A DNA stretch of 64,000 nt, taken from JAANXG01 sp034520625 (GTDB lineage: Bacteria > Pseudomonadota > Gammaproteobacteria > Arenicellales > JAANXG01). Location of the stretch: positions 62,001 through 126,000 of the forward strand of contig JAXHNI010000013.1 in the NCBI GenBank assembly GCA_034520625.1. Direction: 5' to 3'. A program made the translations under genes and the position numbers. Shown here piece after piece: positions 1 through 8,197 of the stretch; the stretch's first letter is position 1; each line of letters starts with the position of its first letter. Under the pieces are notes generated by a model. It was not told the DNA's origin and did no database searches. It worked only from the letters and a program-made list of their open reading frames with translations.

Positions 1-775
1 AGGGCAGCATTACAAGGGTCGTCAGTGTGCCGATCATCAGGCCGGTACGAATGCTTTTCAGGGTCTGGTAGAAAACATCCTCGCCGACCTTGTCGGTCCC
101 GAAAACGTGGTACTTCGACGCCAGCTCGGCGCTCACCAGGGCGAGCAGGCACATCACTCCGACGGTCAACAGGGCCGCGCGCCACCGGAACTCGGTCCGG
201 TCGGCTCTCACCATGTGGAACGCCGCCCCGACCGTGTGGCCGTGGCGCCGGCCCCAGAGCAGGCAGAACAGCAGGAGCACCGCGCCCCAGAGGACGATTC
301 CCTTGACCGCACCGAGCGCGGCAAGTCCCAGTATGTCGCCGGTACTCTGTCCGGGGTCCGAAAGATGGACGCCGCCGTGCTCCAGCCGTGGGTAGATCCG
401 CTGCTGGGTTCCATCCGGCATCTGCACCGTCTCCCTGGTGTACAAATGGGTAGCGAAGGGCGCCGAGTAGGTTTTCTCGGAACGTTCCCGGAGCCCGGCC
501 ACCAGACGGTCGAAGACGCTGACGACTTCGTTGGAATAGACCGTATCGCCCGAGGCGTCCACCTGCTCCTGGGCTGCTCGGTAGTGGATGGAATCCAGCA
601 GCCCGACAGATACGTAGGCCAGCAGCACTACCATTGCGGACATGGCAATGCGGCTGCGCCCCACACGGCGCCAGGGGCCGCGCAGATGCTCCCTGCGCCG
701 GGCATACCAGGCGAATGCCACCGTCATCACCAACAGCAGGAAAATCAGTGCGTCCGTCCAGAATACGGTGAGCAT
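1..775 (-). CDS. ABC transporter permease, OppC/DppC-like (3' part outside window)
   Basis: This is the second permease of a peptide-type ABC importer in the inner membrane. Translating the minus strand from the ATG at 775 gives MLTVFWTDALIFLLLV, a membrane segment, followed by a second one and a long soluble stretch (about residues 70-130). Further membrane segments follow. The OppC-type stretch after the soluble part, DKVGEDVFYQTL followed by KSIRTGLMIG, lies at about residues 225-250, and the frame is open to the window edge (about 258 codons visible). It starts 3 bases after the OppB-like gene stops, so the two are certainly co-transcribed. The large soluble insertion near the N-terminus is longer than in the classical E. 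coli OppC/DppC proteins. Family assignment is firm; the substrate is unknown. Confidence 0.85.
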   Translation of the reverse strand, partial: MLTVFWTDALIFLLLVMTVAFAWYARRREHLRGPWRRVGRSRIAMSAMVVLLAYVSVGLLDSIHYRAAQEQVDASGDTVYSNEVVSVFDRLVAGLRERSEKTYSAPFATHLYTRETVQMPDGTQQRIYPRLEHGGVHLSDPGQSTGDILGLAALGAVKGIVLWGAVLLLFCLLWGRRHGHTVGAAFHMVRADRTEFRWRAALLTVGVMCLLALVSAELASKYHVFGTDKVGEDVFYQTLKSIRTGLMIGTLTTLVMLP

Positions 776-778
776 GAC

Positions 779-1756
779 TCAGCCCAGCCTGACCCGGGGA
801 TCGACGACGGTGTAGGAGATATCCGTCAACAGCAGGCCCAGGATATACAGCACGGAACCAAGAAATACCATCGCCCTGACAATGGCGAAGTCCTGCCTCT
901 GAATCGCCTCGATGGTATAGCTTCCGAGGCCCGGGATGCCGAAGAACGACTCCATGATGAGGCTGCCCATGAACAACTGCGGCAGGATTACCACCACGCC
1001 GGTCAATATGGGTATCAACGCGTTCTTCAGGGCATGCTTGAACAGTACCCGGAGCTCGGACAGGCCCTTGGCGCGGGCAGTGCGGACGTATTCCTTGTTC
1101 ACCTCCTCCAGGAAAATAGTCCGGTACCAGCGCGTACCCTGCCCCACCCCGGCGATGATACCGATGATCACCGGCAGTATGAGGAATTTCACAGCCTCGA
1201 GGCCTGTATCGTAGCCGGATATGGGCACCAGGTGGAACATCTTGCTCAGGACGTACTGGCCCGCGATGATGTAGAACAACGGCGATACCGACAGCAGAAT
1301 CACGCACAGGACGACGCCCCAGAAATCCAGCAGGCTGCCGCGAAAGAATGCAATCAGCATCGCGAAGGTGATATTCACCAGGATGCCCACCAGCAGCGTC
1401 GGTACGGCGATCGCCAGGCTGGGCCACATCCGCTGGCTGATGTCGTGGCCGATATCCCGGCCGCTGTCAGACCGCCCGAAGTCGAACACGAAAAGCTTGA
1501 GAGACTTTTCGAAGAAAATCGTTTCGGTAAACCTGTCCAGGCCCGCCTCCCCGGCATTGAGGACCACGGGCTTGTCGTAGCCCCGTTCGGCCTTCCAGTT
1601 CTCGACCGCCTGGTCCGTGACGCGGCGGTCGCCGAGCTGGGACCGGGCGATATCATCGGGCGTGTTGACGACGAAAAAAAGGATGAACGTCACCAGGTTG
1701 ACGCCGATGAGTATCGGCACGGCGTACAACATGCGGCGGACGATATAGGCGATCAT
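779..1756 (-). CDS. ABC transporter permease, OppB/DppB-like
   Basis: First permease of the same importer, 325 residues. The N-terminus (IVRRMLYAVPILIGVNLVTF) is the conserved first membrane helix of the OppB/DppB family. A periplasmic stretch follows (about residues 35-115, with an FDFGRSDSGRDI segment). Then comes the permease core with the EAA-type cytoplasmic loop, EYVRTARAKGLSELRV, at about residues 223-238. The C-terminus (SYTVVDPRVRLG) is also typical. The start ATG overlaps the stop of the upstream binding-protein gene by 4 bases, which suggests translational coupling. The substrate may be peptides or another OppA-type ligand; the sequence does not settle it. Confidence 0.92.
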   Translation of the reverse strand: MIAYIVRRMLYAVPILIGVNLVTFILFFVVNTPDDIARSQLGDRRVTDQAVENWKAERGYDKPVVLNAGEAGLDRFTETIFFEKSLKLFVFDFGRSDSGRDIGHDISQRMWPSLAIAVPTLLVGILVNITFAMLIAFFRGSLLDFWGVVLCVILLSVSPLFYIIAGQYVLSKMFHLVPISGYDTGLEAVKFLILPVIIGIIAGVGQGTRWYRTIFLEEVNKEYVRTARAKGLSELRVLFKHALKNALIPILTGVVVILPQLFMGSLIMESFFGIPGLGSYTIEAIQRQDFAIVRAMVFLGSVLYILGLLLTDISYTVVDPRVRLG

Positions 1757-3912
1757 TTCGCCGTGCTCCGTTCATGCCGCCGGTAGAACATCACGGCCAG
1801 CGCGAGCGTCGCGGCAACCAGCAGCAGCACCGCGTAGATCGGCCACATGACGGGTTGATTCCATTCCTGGCGGAGGCGCGCACGCCGGTCCGGGTCCACA
1901 CGCCTGTATTTGAGGGTGTTGTTGGCCATGAGGTTGGGTTTAACGTTCCGGTACCAGCTGTGGTAGAGCGCGAAGCTCTTGGGGTGAAATCCCCATATCC
2001 ATGGGGCGTCCCGGCGGGCGATATCCATCATCTCGTCTATAATGCGCTGCCGCTCGGGCGTGTTTTCCATGGTCTTCATCGCTTCGAACAGCCGGTCGAA
2101 CTCGGAATTATTGTAGTTCGACGTGTTCTCGCCGTTGCTCTCGGCCTTGGAATTCGGTCCGTAGAGAAGAAACAGGAAGTTCTCGGGATCCGGGTAGTCG
2201 GCGTTCCAGCCCCACATGTAGATCTGCCCGGTCCCCTTCACCATTTTCTCCCGGAAACGGTTGTAGTCCGTGGCGCGGATGATCAACTGTATCCCCAATT
2301 TGTCGAACTGCTTCCTCAGCCAGTTGAAACGGGCTTTGTCGTCGGGCCCCCTCGACACGGCTTCGAAATTGAGCGCCAGCGCCTGGCCCGTCTCCTGATC
2401 GATGCCGTCGGCATACCCCGCCTCGCGCATGAGCTCCCGCGCCTCGCTGACGGGCTTGCGTCGCGGTTCGTTGTCAGCCCAGTCGTATACGTAGGGATTC
2501 AGGCCCTCCCGGCCCTCGCGGTCCCCGAAAATACCCGGTGGTATCGGCCCCTGGGCGGCCAGGGCGCGGCCGTTGGCAAAAATGGAGATGTATTCCTCCA
2601 TATCCACCGCGATGGAGATCGCCCTGCGCAGCATCCTGCCCCGTTCCGTGTCCGCGCCCAGAGTGTCGTCCAGCATGTTGAACCCGATGTAGATTGTGCT
2701 CGTCTGCACCGCAGTCGACAGCCTGATCCCTCGCTCCCGCATTTCCTGCGTTAGTGCCGCTTCGCCCTGGACGTTGAACCGAACGGCCTGGTCAAAGCTG
2801 TCCGAGGAAATGCCGGAGCTGTCGTAATAGCCCTGTAGGAACTTGTTCCATGCCGGAATCGCTTCCTGCTCCCGGCTGAACACGATACTGTCGGCAAACG
2901 GCAGCGGCTTGCCGGCATCCTCCAGCAGTCCGGCCTCGCGGTCGCCGGGCTCTCCCTCGCGGGGATACTCTTCGCCGTGGAAATTCGGGTTGCGCTCCAG
3001 AACCATGCGCAGGTTCGGGTTGTTTTCCGAAAGCATGTAGGGCCCGGTGCCGATGGGATACCAGTCGAGAGTCATATTATTCTCTTCCATTCCAGGCTGG
3101 GAATGGAACAATTCGGCTTCCCAGGGCATCGGGGCGAAAAACGGCATCGCCTGCCAGTAGAGGAACTGCGGGTACTTCCCGTGGATGCGGATCCGCCAGG
3201 TGTAGCGGTCCACGACCTCCAGACCTTTCATTTCGATTTCCCGCAGATCGATGAACGAATCGCCCACCTGCTGTCGCAGGACGTTCAGGCTCTGCATGGC
3301 ATCCTCGAACCCGACGATATACTCCGCCATCACCCCTGCGATCGGAGAATGGCGACGGGGATCCGCCATGCGCTTGATCTGGTAGACATAATCGGCTGCC
3401 GTGAGCTCCCTCGTACCCATGCGACTGAACTCCGCCAAAGCGTGGATATCGGTAATATCGCTGCGCTCCAGGTCATGATAGACATGCCTCCCCTGGTCGT
3501 CAGTGGCCAGTGCCGGATGCGGCTGGTACCGTATACCGGGCTCGATGCTGAACTCGTACTCGCTGAACGCAATGTCTTCCATGTCAGCATCCGCCGGCAG
3601 TGAATTGCCCGCGTCATCGTAATAGGCGGCCACGGGCATTTCACGCACCGTGAGGGGAATCAGCTCGTAGGGTCGTTTCAGGAAATGGTACTGCAGCGGC
3701 GGCTCATAAATCTGCGCAATGAATGTGTATTCGTCAGAGCTGTAGGATCTCGCCGGATCGAGGTGTTTCGGCCGCTCCGAGAATGAGGAGTAAATGATGT
3801 TGGAACCGGCCTCGGATTCAGGATAGGGATTGTTCCATGCCGCCGACGCTGCCGCAGCGGCCGCCAGCAGCGTGCCCGCCACGCACCCGGGAAGCAAGAG
3901 CCTGAAACTCAT
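1753..3912 (-). CDS. ABC transporter solute-binding protein (OppA/DppA type) with C-terminal membrane anchor
   Basis: Family 5 extracellular solute-binding protein, 719 residues, which captures the ligand for the adjacent permeases. It has a Sec-type signal (residues about 1-25, ending in ASAA), then IYSSFSERPKHLDPARSYSS, the usual start of the mature fold. Internal segments such as YPIGTGPYML and MWGWNADYPDPENF are hallmarks of the family. Two features are unusual. The protein is longer than the common 530-600 residues, and its C-terminus carries a hydrophobic helix (WPIYAVLLLVAATLALAVMF) followed by basic residues. It would thus be tethered at both ends of its history: exported by the signal, then anchored by its tail. 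The start at 3912 has no clear ribosome binding site. Confidence 0.9.
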   Translation of the reverse strand: MSFRLLLPGCVAGTLLAAAAAASAAWNNPYPESEAGSNIIYSSFSERPKHLDPARSYSSDEYTFIAQIYEPPLQYHFLKRPYELIPLTVREMPVAAYYDDAGNSLPADADMEDIAFSEYEFSIEPGIRYQPHPALATDDQGRHVYHDLERSDITDIHALAEFSRMGTRELTAADYVYQIKRMADPRRHSPIAGVMAEYIVGFEDAMQSLNVLRQQVGDSFIDLREIEMKGLEVVDRYTWRIRIHGKYPQFLYWQAMPFFAPMPWEAELFHSQPGMEENNMTLDWYPIGTGPYMLSENNPNLRMVLERNPNFHGEEYPREGEPGDREAGLLEDAGKPLPFADSIVFSREQEAIPAWNKFLQGYYDSSGISSDSFDQAVRFNVQGEAALTQEMRERGIRLSTAVQTSTIYIGFNMLDDTLGADTERGRMLRRAISIAVDMEEYISIFANGRALAAQGPIPPGIFGDREGREGLNPYVYDWADNEPRRKPVSEARELMREAGYADGIDQETGQALALNFEAVSRGPDDKARFNWLRKQFDKLGIQLIIRATDYNRFREKMVKGTGQIYMWGWNADYPDPENFLFLLYGPNSKAESNGENTSNYNNSEFDRLFEAMKTMENTPERQRIIDEMMDIARRDAPWIWGFHPKSFALYHSWYRNVKPNLMANNTLKYRRVDPDRRARLRQEWNQPVMWPIYAVLLLVAATLALAVMFYRRHERSTAK

Positions 3913-4222
3913 GCCGTGCCCGATTGCGCCAATCCGAGTCCGGCGTCCGGAACGGTGCGGGGCACGGCCGGATTGGAAACCGCCGCTACCGGGGAGCGGC
4001 GCTCCCGGGAAGATGCTGCATGTGTTTCGAGACGCTTCAAATTTTCAGTGCCAAGAAAAAGCCCGGGGCCATGGAGCCATCCGCGTCGATCCTGCCTGCG
4101 TGGTGCGCGAACAGTGCTTGGACCGCCCCACGTATGGAATGTTCCGTTTGTTCAAGGTATCCTGACGGGACAGTCAACTATCTTTTAACCGATTGTACGG
4201 TTTCGCATCAAGGGGGCAAGGC
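3913..4222. other. Divergent intergenic region between the ABC transporter and fabI
   Basis: About 310 bases with no credible gene. It must hold the promoters for the minus-strand transporter operon and for fabI. An AT-richer patch around 4145-4200 is the likely fabI promoter zone, but I could not pick a convincing -35/-10 pair. Confidence 0.4.
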
Positions 4223-5020
4223 ATGGGATTTCTTTCCGGAAAACGTGCGCTGATCGTGGGGGTGGCCAGCGAGCGTTCGATCGCCTGGGGGATCGCACAG
4301 GCCATGCATCGCGAAGGGGCCGAACTGGCATTCACCCACCAGACGGACAAGCTCAAGGCGCGGGTGGAGAAATACGCCGCCAGCGTCGATTCGGACATTG
4401 TAATTCCCATGGATGTCGCCTACGACGATCAGATCGAGGCGGCATTCGCATCGCTCGGGAAAAGCTGGGACAGCCTGGATATTATCGTTCACTGCGTGGC
4501 CTACGCTCCCCGAGAGCAGCTGGAGGGCAGCTACCTGGACGCGGTAACAAGGGAAGGATTCCAGTCGTCCCACGACATCAGCTCCTACAGCTTCGCGGCA
4601 CTGGCCAAGGCCGGCCGGCCCATGATGGCCGGACGTTCCGGCTCCCTTCTGACGCTGTCGTATATCGGGGCGGTACGCTCCATGCCCAACTACAATGTAA
4701 TGGGCGTCGCCAAGGCCAGTCTCGAGGCGAATATGCGCTATATGGCCCAATCCCTGGGGCCCGAAGGGATACGGGTCAACGCGATTTCGGCGGGACCGAT
4801 CAGAACACTGGCGGCCTCGGGAATCGGCGGATTCAGGAAAATGATGAACTACTACGAAAAAGCCGTACCGCTCGGCCGGGGAGTCACCACTGAAGAGGTC
4901 GGCAACGCCGGCGCTTTCCTGTGCTCCGACCTGGCCTCCGGAATCACCGGCGAAGTGCTCTACGTGGATGCCGGATTCAACATGGTGGGGATGAGCGAAC
5001 GCTTCCTCGAAGACGACTGA
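4223..5020 (+). CDS. fabI: Enoyl-[acyl-carrier-protein] reductase [NADH]
   Basis: Catalyses the last, NADH-dependent step of each fatty-acid elongation cycle in the cytoplasm. The 265-residue protein matches the usual FabI length. It opens with MGFLSGKRALIVGVASERSI, the divergent nucleotide-binding loop typical of FabI rather than of other SDR proteins. The catalytic Tyr-(6 residues)-Lys motif is visible as YNVMGVAK at about residues 158-165, and ISAGPIRTLAASGI follows as the substrate loop. I chose the ATG at 4223 because an AAGGGGGCAAGG stretch precedes it. An in-frame ATG at 4193 would add ten residues not expected in the family. It is monocistronic and converges on ppiD with a 6-base gap. 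Confidence 0.96.
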   Translation: MGFLSGKRALIVGVASERSIAWGIAQAMHREGAELAFTHQTDKLKARVEKYAASVDSDIVIPMDVAYDDQIEAAFASLGKSWDSLDIIVHCVAYAPREQLEGSYLDAVTREGFQSSHDISSYSFAALAKAGRPMMAGRSGSLLTLSYIGAVRSMPNYNVMGVAKASLEANMRYMAQSLGPEGIRVNAISAGPIRTLAASGIGGFRKMMNYYEKAVPLGRGVTTEEVGNAGAFLCSDLASGITGEVLYVDAGFNMVGMSERFLEDD

Positions 5021-5026
5021 ATACGC

Positions 5027-6949
5027 TTACAATGCCTGCTCTTTAATGTTCACGTCCGCCTGCTCGCGCAGGTCGGTGATGAGCTGCTCCAGCATATCCT
5101 GGCTGCGGCGGCGAAACAGTGTTTCGTCAACGCGCTGCTGCAGTTCCTCCGAGGCCTCGTTCACGTCGCCTTCTGTTACTTCAATCAGTCTGAACAACGC
5201 ATAGTTCCCATCTCCCAGTGCGACGCCGCCGGGTACGGGCTCGTCGCCGGACGGCTTGGGTGCACCGAACACGGCATCCACCAGCGCGGGGTGGGGGCCG
5301 TCCGTTTCCGATGTCCTGCTACGGGACCAGGTTGTGGTCTCGACGGACAGTCCGTACTCCTCCACGATCGATCGCCAGGTCGAGCCGGACCGCAGTTCCC
5401 CCGCGATCTCCGGACCCAGCGAAGTGACGTGCTGCTGCGCTTTACGGCGCTCAAGGCGCGCTTCGATATCAGCCCGAACATCGTCCAGAGGCCGCACGCT
5501 CGCAGGTTCCTTGTCGAGGACGCGAACCACGACCAGGGAGTTGATATCCAGCTCTATGGCCTCGCTGTTGAGTCCTTCGGAATAGACGTCTTCGCTGAAC
5601 GCGGCTTCCCGGACTTTCGGGTCCGCCGCGATTCCCGATCCCTGGTTTCGAGTAAACCAGTCCGTGCTCTCGATATCGAGATCCAGCTGCCCGGCAACGG
5701 GCTCCAGTGACTGCGGCTGTTCGTAGCTGATATTTCGGAACGTTTCGGCCTGGTCGAGGAACTGCGCTTCCGCCTGTCTGGTCCGTTCCTCCCGAACCAA
5801 TTGCTCGCGAACTTCTTCCAGGGGTTTGATCTCCGCAGGCTCGTACTCGGTCAGCTTGATGAGGTGATAACCGAAACGGGTTCTGACCGGATCAGTGACG
5901 GCACCTTCGCTGTCCAGCTCGAACAAAGCCTCTTCGAACGGTTCGACCATGGAACCGGGCTGAATCCGACCCAGGTCGCCGCCCTTGGAAGCGGAACCGG
6001 GGTCGTCGGAATGCTCCCTGGCCAGTGCAGCGAAGTCCGCGCCATCGCGTATTTGAGCCAGCAGATCGCGCGCTTCTTCCAATGCTTCCCGGCGCTCCTC
6101 TTCGCCCGCATCGGATCTGGTTTCAATGAGGATATGGCTGGCGTGACGCACGGGGTCCGTCGTGAAACGGTCCTGCTCCCGCTCGTAGGCCTGCTGGATA
6201 TCGGCTTCATCGATGCTTATCGACGAGGCAAGCTGATCTACGGACAACTCGACATATTGGAGCTTCACCCGCTCCGGTGTCCGGTATCGGTCGGTGTTCT
6301 CTTCATACTCTGTCCGAATTTCCGCATCCGACACTTCTATCCCGGGGATGAAGTCCGCGGACTCGAGAACCGCGTAGTCGAACCGACGTTCCTGCAGCAG
6401 CAGTTCCAGGAGCCGGTCGCGCTGCTGGGGACTCACAAAAGCGGATTCCTGAATGCCCGCCGTAATCTGCTCCAGCATGATCTGCCGGCGAAATGCCGCC
6501 TCGAAGCCGGCCTCGCTCAGACCCATCTGGGCAACCGAGCTACGATATGCGTCCGACGAAAACTGCTCGTTCATCTGGAAACGGGGATTGGAGCGTATGC
6601 GCTCGGCCAGCAACTCGTCGCCCACCCGGTAGCCCTGGTCGTCTGCGTGCTGGTCGAGCAGCCTGCGGGTAATGAGATCCTCCAGGACGCCGCGCTTGAA
6701 CTCGGGGCTGTTGGCGAGCTCCGGCTGAAAGTCCTCTCCCAGCATCCGGCGCATCTGCGCGCGGCGGTTGTCGAGCTCGCGGCGGTAATCCACTTGCTGG
6801 ATTTCGGCGTCGCCGACGGTGGCCACGACGACATCCTCACCCCCGGCGAAGTATTCGTTCACACCCCAGAACGCGAAGGGAATGATGATTATCCCGACGA
6901 TGACATATGCGATCCAGCCGGTCGCGCGATCGCGGATCTCGGAGAGCAT
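5027..6949 (-). CDS. ppiD: Peptidyl-prolyl cis-trans isomerase / periplasmic chaperone PpiD
   Basis: Inner-membrane-anchored chaperone that assists folding of newly exported outer-membrane and periplasmic proteins. The 640-residue product begins MLSEIRDRATGWIAYVIVGI, the characteristic single membrane segment (about residues 13-33). A SurA-like N-terminal chaperone region follows. A parvulin domain lies at about residues 265-370, recognisable by ASHILIETRSDAGEEE, DPGSASKGGDLGRIQPG and FGYHLIKL. It is the last gene of the tig-clpP-clpX-lon-hupB-ppiD order. Unusually, a 142-bp inverted-repeat element sits directly upstream (6981-7122) and may supply or disturb its promoter. Confidence 0.95.
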   Translation of the reverse strand: MLSEIRDRATGWIAYVIVGIIIIPFAFWGVNEYFAGGEDVVVATVGDAEIQQVDYRRELDNRRAQMRRMLGEDFQPELANSPEFKRGVLEDLITRRLLDQHADDQGYRVGDELLAERIRSNPRFQMNEQFSSDAYRSSVAQMGLSEAGFEAAFRRQIMLEQITAGIQESAFVSPQQRDRLLELLLQERRFDYAVLESADFIPGIEVSDAEIRTEYEENTDRYRTPERVKLQYVELSVDQLASSISIDEADIQQAYEREQDRFTTDPVRHASHILIETRSDAGEEERREALEEARDLLAQIRDGADFAALAREHSDDPGSASKGGDLGRIQPGSMVEPFEEALFELDSEGAVTDPVRTRFGYHLIKLTEYEPAEIKPLEEVREQLVREERTRQAEAQFLDQAETFRNISYEQPQSLEPVAGQLDLDIESTDWFTRNQGSGIAADPKVREAAFSEDVYSEGLNSEAIELDINSLVVVRVLDKEPASVRPLDDVRADIEARLERRKAQQHVTSLGPEIAGELRSGSTWRSIVEEYGLSVETTTWSRSRTSETDGPHPALVDAVFGAPKPSGDEPVPGGVALGDGNYALFRLIEVTEGDVNEASEELQQRVDETLFRRRSQDMLEQLITDLREQADVNIKEQAL

Positions 6950-6980
6950 GGTTGGAAGTTCTACTTATGTGACATACTAA

Positions 6981-7122
6981 AGGGTGCTTCTAAAAGTAAT
7001 TATCTTTTCGTGAGAGCGAGGAAGCACCGCGCACAGAACCGCAGTTTACATGAGGTAAATGAGGATTCGAGCACGGCGCTGACGCAGCTATCGCGGAAAT
7101 AGTGCATTTTTAGAAGTGCCCT
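6981..7122. repeat. 142-bp element with terminal inverted repeats, MITE-like
   Basis: The left end AGGGTGCTTCTAAAA (6981-6995) and the right end TTTTAGAAGTGCCCT (7108-7122) are inverted copies with two mismatches over 15 bases. The interior has no coding potential on either strand. Size, terminal repeats and lack of genes fit a non-autonomous transposable element. No convincing target-site duplication is visible. It lies between the ppiD start and the tRNA terminator. Confidence 0.6.
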
Positions 7123-7128
7123 AAGTAC

Positions 7129-7151
7129 AAGGGCGAGTGGAACTCGCCCTT
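7129..7151 (-). terminator. Hairpin downstream of the tRNA pair
   Basis: Perfect 10-bp inverted repeat (AAGGGCGAGT / ACTCGCCCTT) with a 3-base loop, just 3' of tRNA-Asp. Only a short, broken T tract follows on the minus strand, so termination efficiency is uncertain. Confidence 0.6.
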
Positions 7152-7162
7152 GTTCGTGTTAG

Positions 7163-7239
7163 TGGCGGAGCGGACGGGACTCGAACCCGCGACCCCCGGC
7201 GTGACAGGCCGGTATTCTAACCAACTGAACTACCGCTCC
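7163..7239 (-). tRNA. tRNA-Asp (anticodon GTC)
   Basis: 77 nt including an encoded CCA. The acceptor stem starts GGAGCGG and ends CCGCTCC before GCCA. The anticodon loop CTGTCAC gives anticodon GTC, and the T arm carries GGTTCGAGTCC. It lies 10 bases after tRNA-Val and is probably processed from the same transcript. Confidence 0.97.
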
Positions 7240-7249
7240 GGGGTTAGGC

Positions 7250-7325
7250 TGGTGGGTGCTGACGGGCTCGAACCGCCGACATTCGCCTTGTAAGGGCGAC
7301 GCTCTCCCAACTGAGCTAAGCACCC
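7250..7325 (-). tRNA. tRNA-Val (anticodon TAC)
   Basis: 76 nt including an encoded CCA. It begins GGGTGCTTAGCTCAG and the anticodon loop CTTACAA gives TAC. The T arm is CGGCGGTTCGAGCCCG. It follows hupB by 14 bases, so it may be transcribed from the hupB promoter. Confidence 0.97.
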
Positions 7326-7339
7326 CCCGAAAAGGCGCG

Positions 7340-7612
7340 CTAGTTTAGGGCATCTTTCAGCGCTTTGCCAGCCTTAAATTTCGGGCTCTTGGACGCCGGG
7401 ATGGTGATCACTTCACCGGTCCGGGGATTCCGGCCGGTCCGGGAGGCCCGCTCACTCACCGAAAACGTACCGAAGCCGACCAGGGTGACTGAGTCACCAT
7501 CCTTCAAGGTCTGCTGGATACCCTTAAACACGGCCTCCACGGCTTCGGTGGCGTCGGACTTGGAAAGATTCGTCTTGTTGCCGACTAACTCGATCAATTC
7601 CGCTTTATTCAC
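7340..7612 (-). CDS. hupB: DNA-binding protein HU-beta
   Basis: Small histone-like nucleoid protein, 90 residues, the exact family length. MNKAELIELVGNKTNLSK at the N-terminus and the beta-arm signature GFGTFSVSERASRTGRNPRT (about residues 46-65) identify HU. The position between lon and ppiD is the canonical hupB location. A strong sigma70 promoter (7780-7808) lies about 160 bases upstream, leaving an unusually long leader. AAGGGGAATGTAACC precedes the start and provides the ribosome binding site. Confidence 0.98.
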   Translation of the reverse strand: MNKAELIELVGNKTNLSKSDATEAVEAVFKGIQQTLKDGDSVTLVGFGTFSVSERASRTGRNPRTGEVITIPASKSPKFKAGKALKDALN

Positions 7613-8197
7613 GGTTACATTCCCCTTTACATGTTTTGGTTTAGAGCAATGTTACTCACGATATGCATCGTGACTAACGGACTAGTACGAACTACGAACG
7701 AACTGGACAAGCATTCTTGATATTACAACTTGCGAACGACTTTGTGCGCGGCGCACCGGCGCACCCTCCACGGGCACGTATATAACAACCTCAAAATCGG
7801 CGTGTCAAGGAAGGCCACGGACAAGAAATGTCTTGACAATCCTTCCATGACCTTTTTCACCACCGTTCGTCACATCCGGGACCGGGCAATAGATGTTCAG
7901 CATTCCCAACGATCTCGGATCGAACAGGTTTAAACCCTGCACGGAGGCCAGTCGGGACCGCTCTCCCACGTTCTCACTACGTGAGAATTACCCGAACGGG
8001 CTCCCGGTGTACCCCCCCACTGATATTGCAACTGTCAAAGTGTCTCTGAGACGTCAGGGGCAGGAACACTCCCACAGACCTGTCCCGATCATTGAACCGG
8101 CGCCAATGCCGGGGACTGTCCCCCGGGGCCGCTGCAAATACTTCCCTACCGATGCCCACGGGTTTTCTGAGTGGTGCAATATTTATCGCGGGGTGCA
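7613..8197. other. Long lon-hupB intergenic region with palindromes
   Basis: 585 bases without a credible gene. Besides the hupB promoter it contains a hairpin at 8109-8126 (CCGGGG / CCCCGG arms), a TTCTCAC / GTGAGAA palindrome at 7971-7987, and near the lon stop (about 8166-8202) a stretch also found at about 24649-24685. The hairpin could terminate lon transcription although no T run follows. The mix of palindromes and a shared repeat suggests old mobile-element debris. Confidence 0.45.
7780..7808 (-). promoter_or_regulatory. Sigma70-type promoter of hupB
   Basis: On the minus strand TTGACA (7808-7803), a 17-base spacer and TTATAT (7785-7780) form a near-consensus promoter. Transcription would start near 7773 and read through hupB and possibly the two tRNAs. 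Confidence 0.75.

Noticed and set aside
107..1786. Long plus-strand open frame of 559 codons opposite the ABC permeases
   Set aside because: It is the antisense of two clearly conserved permease genes. Its product is rich in His, Gln and Asp without family features, as expected from high-GC antisense.
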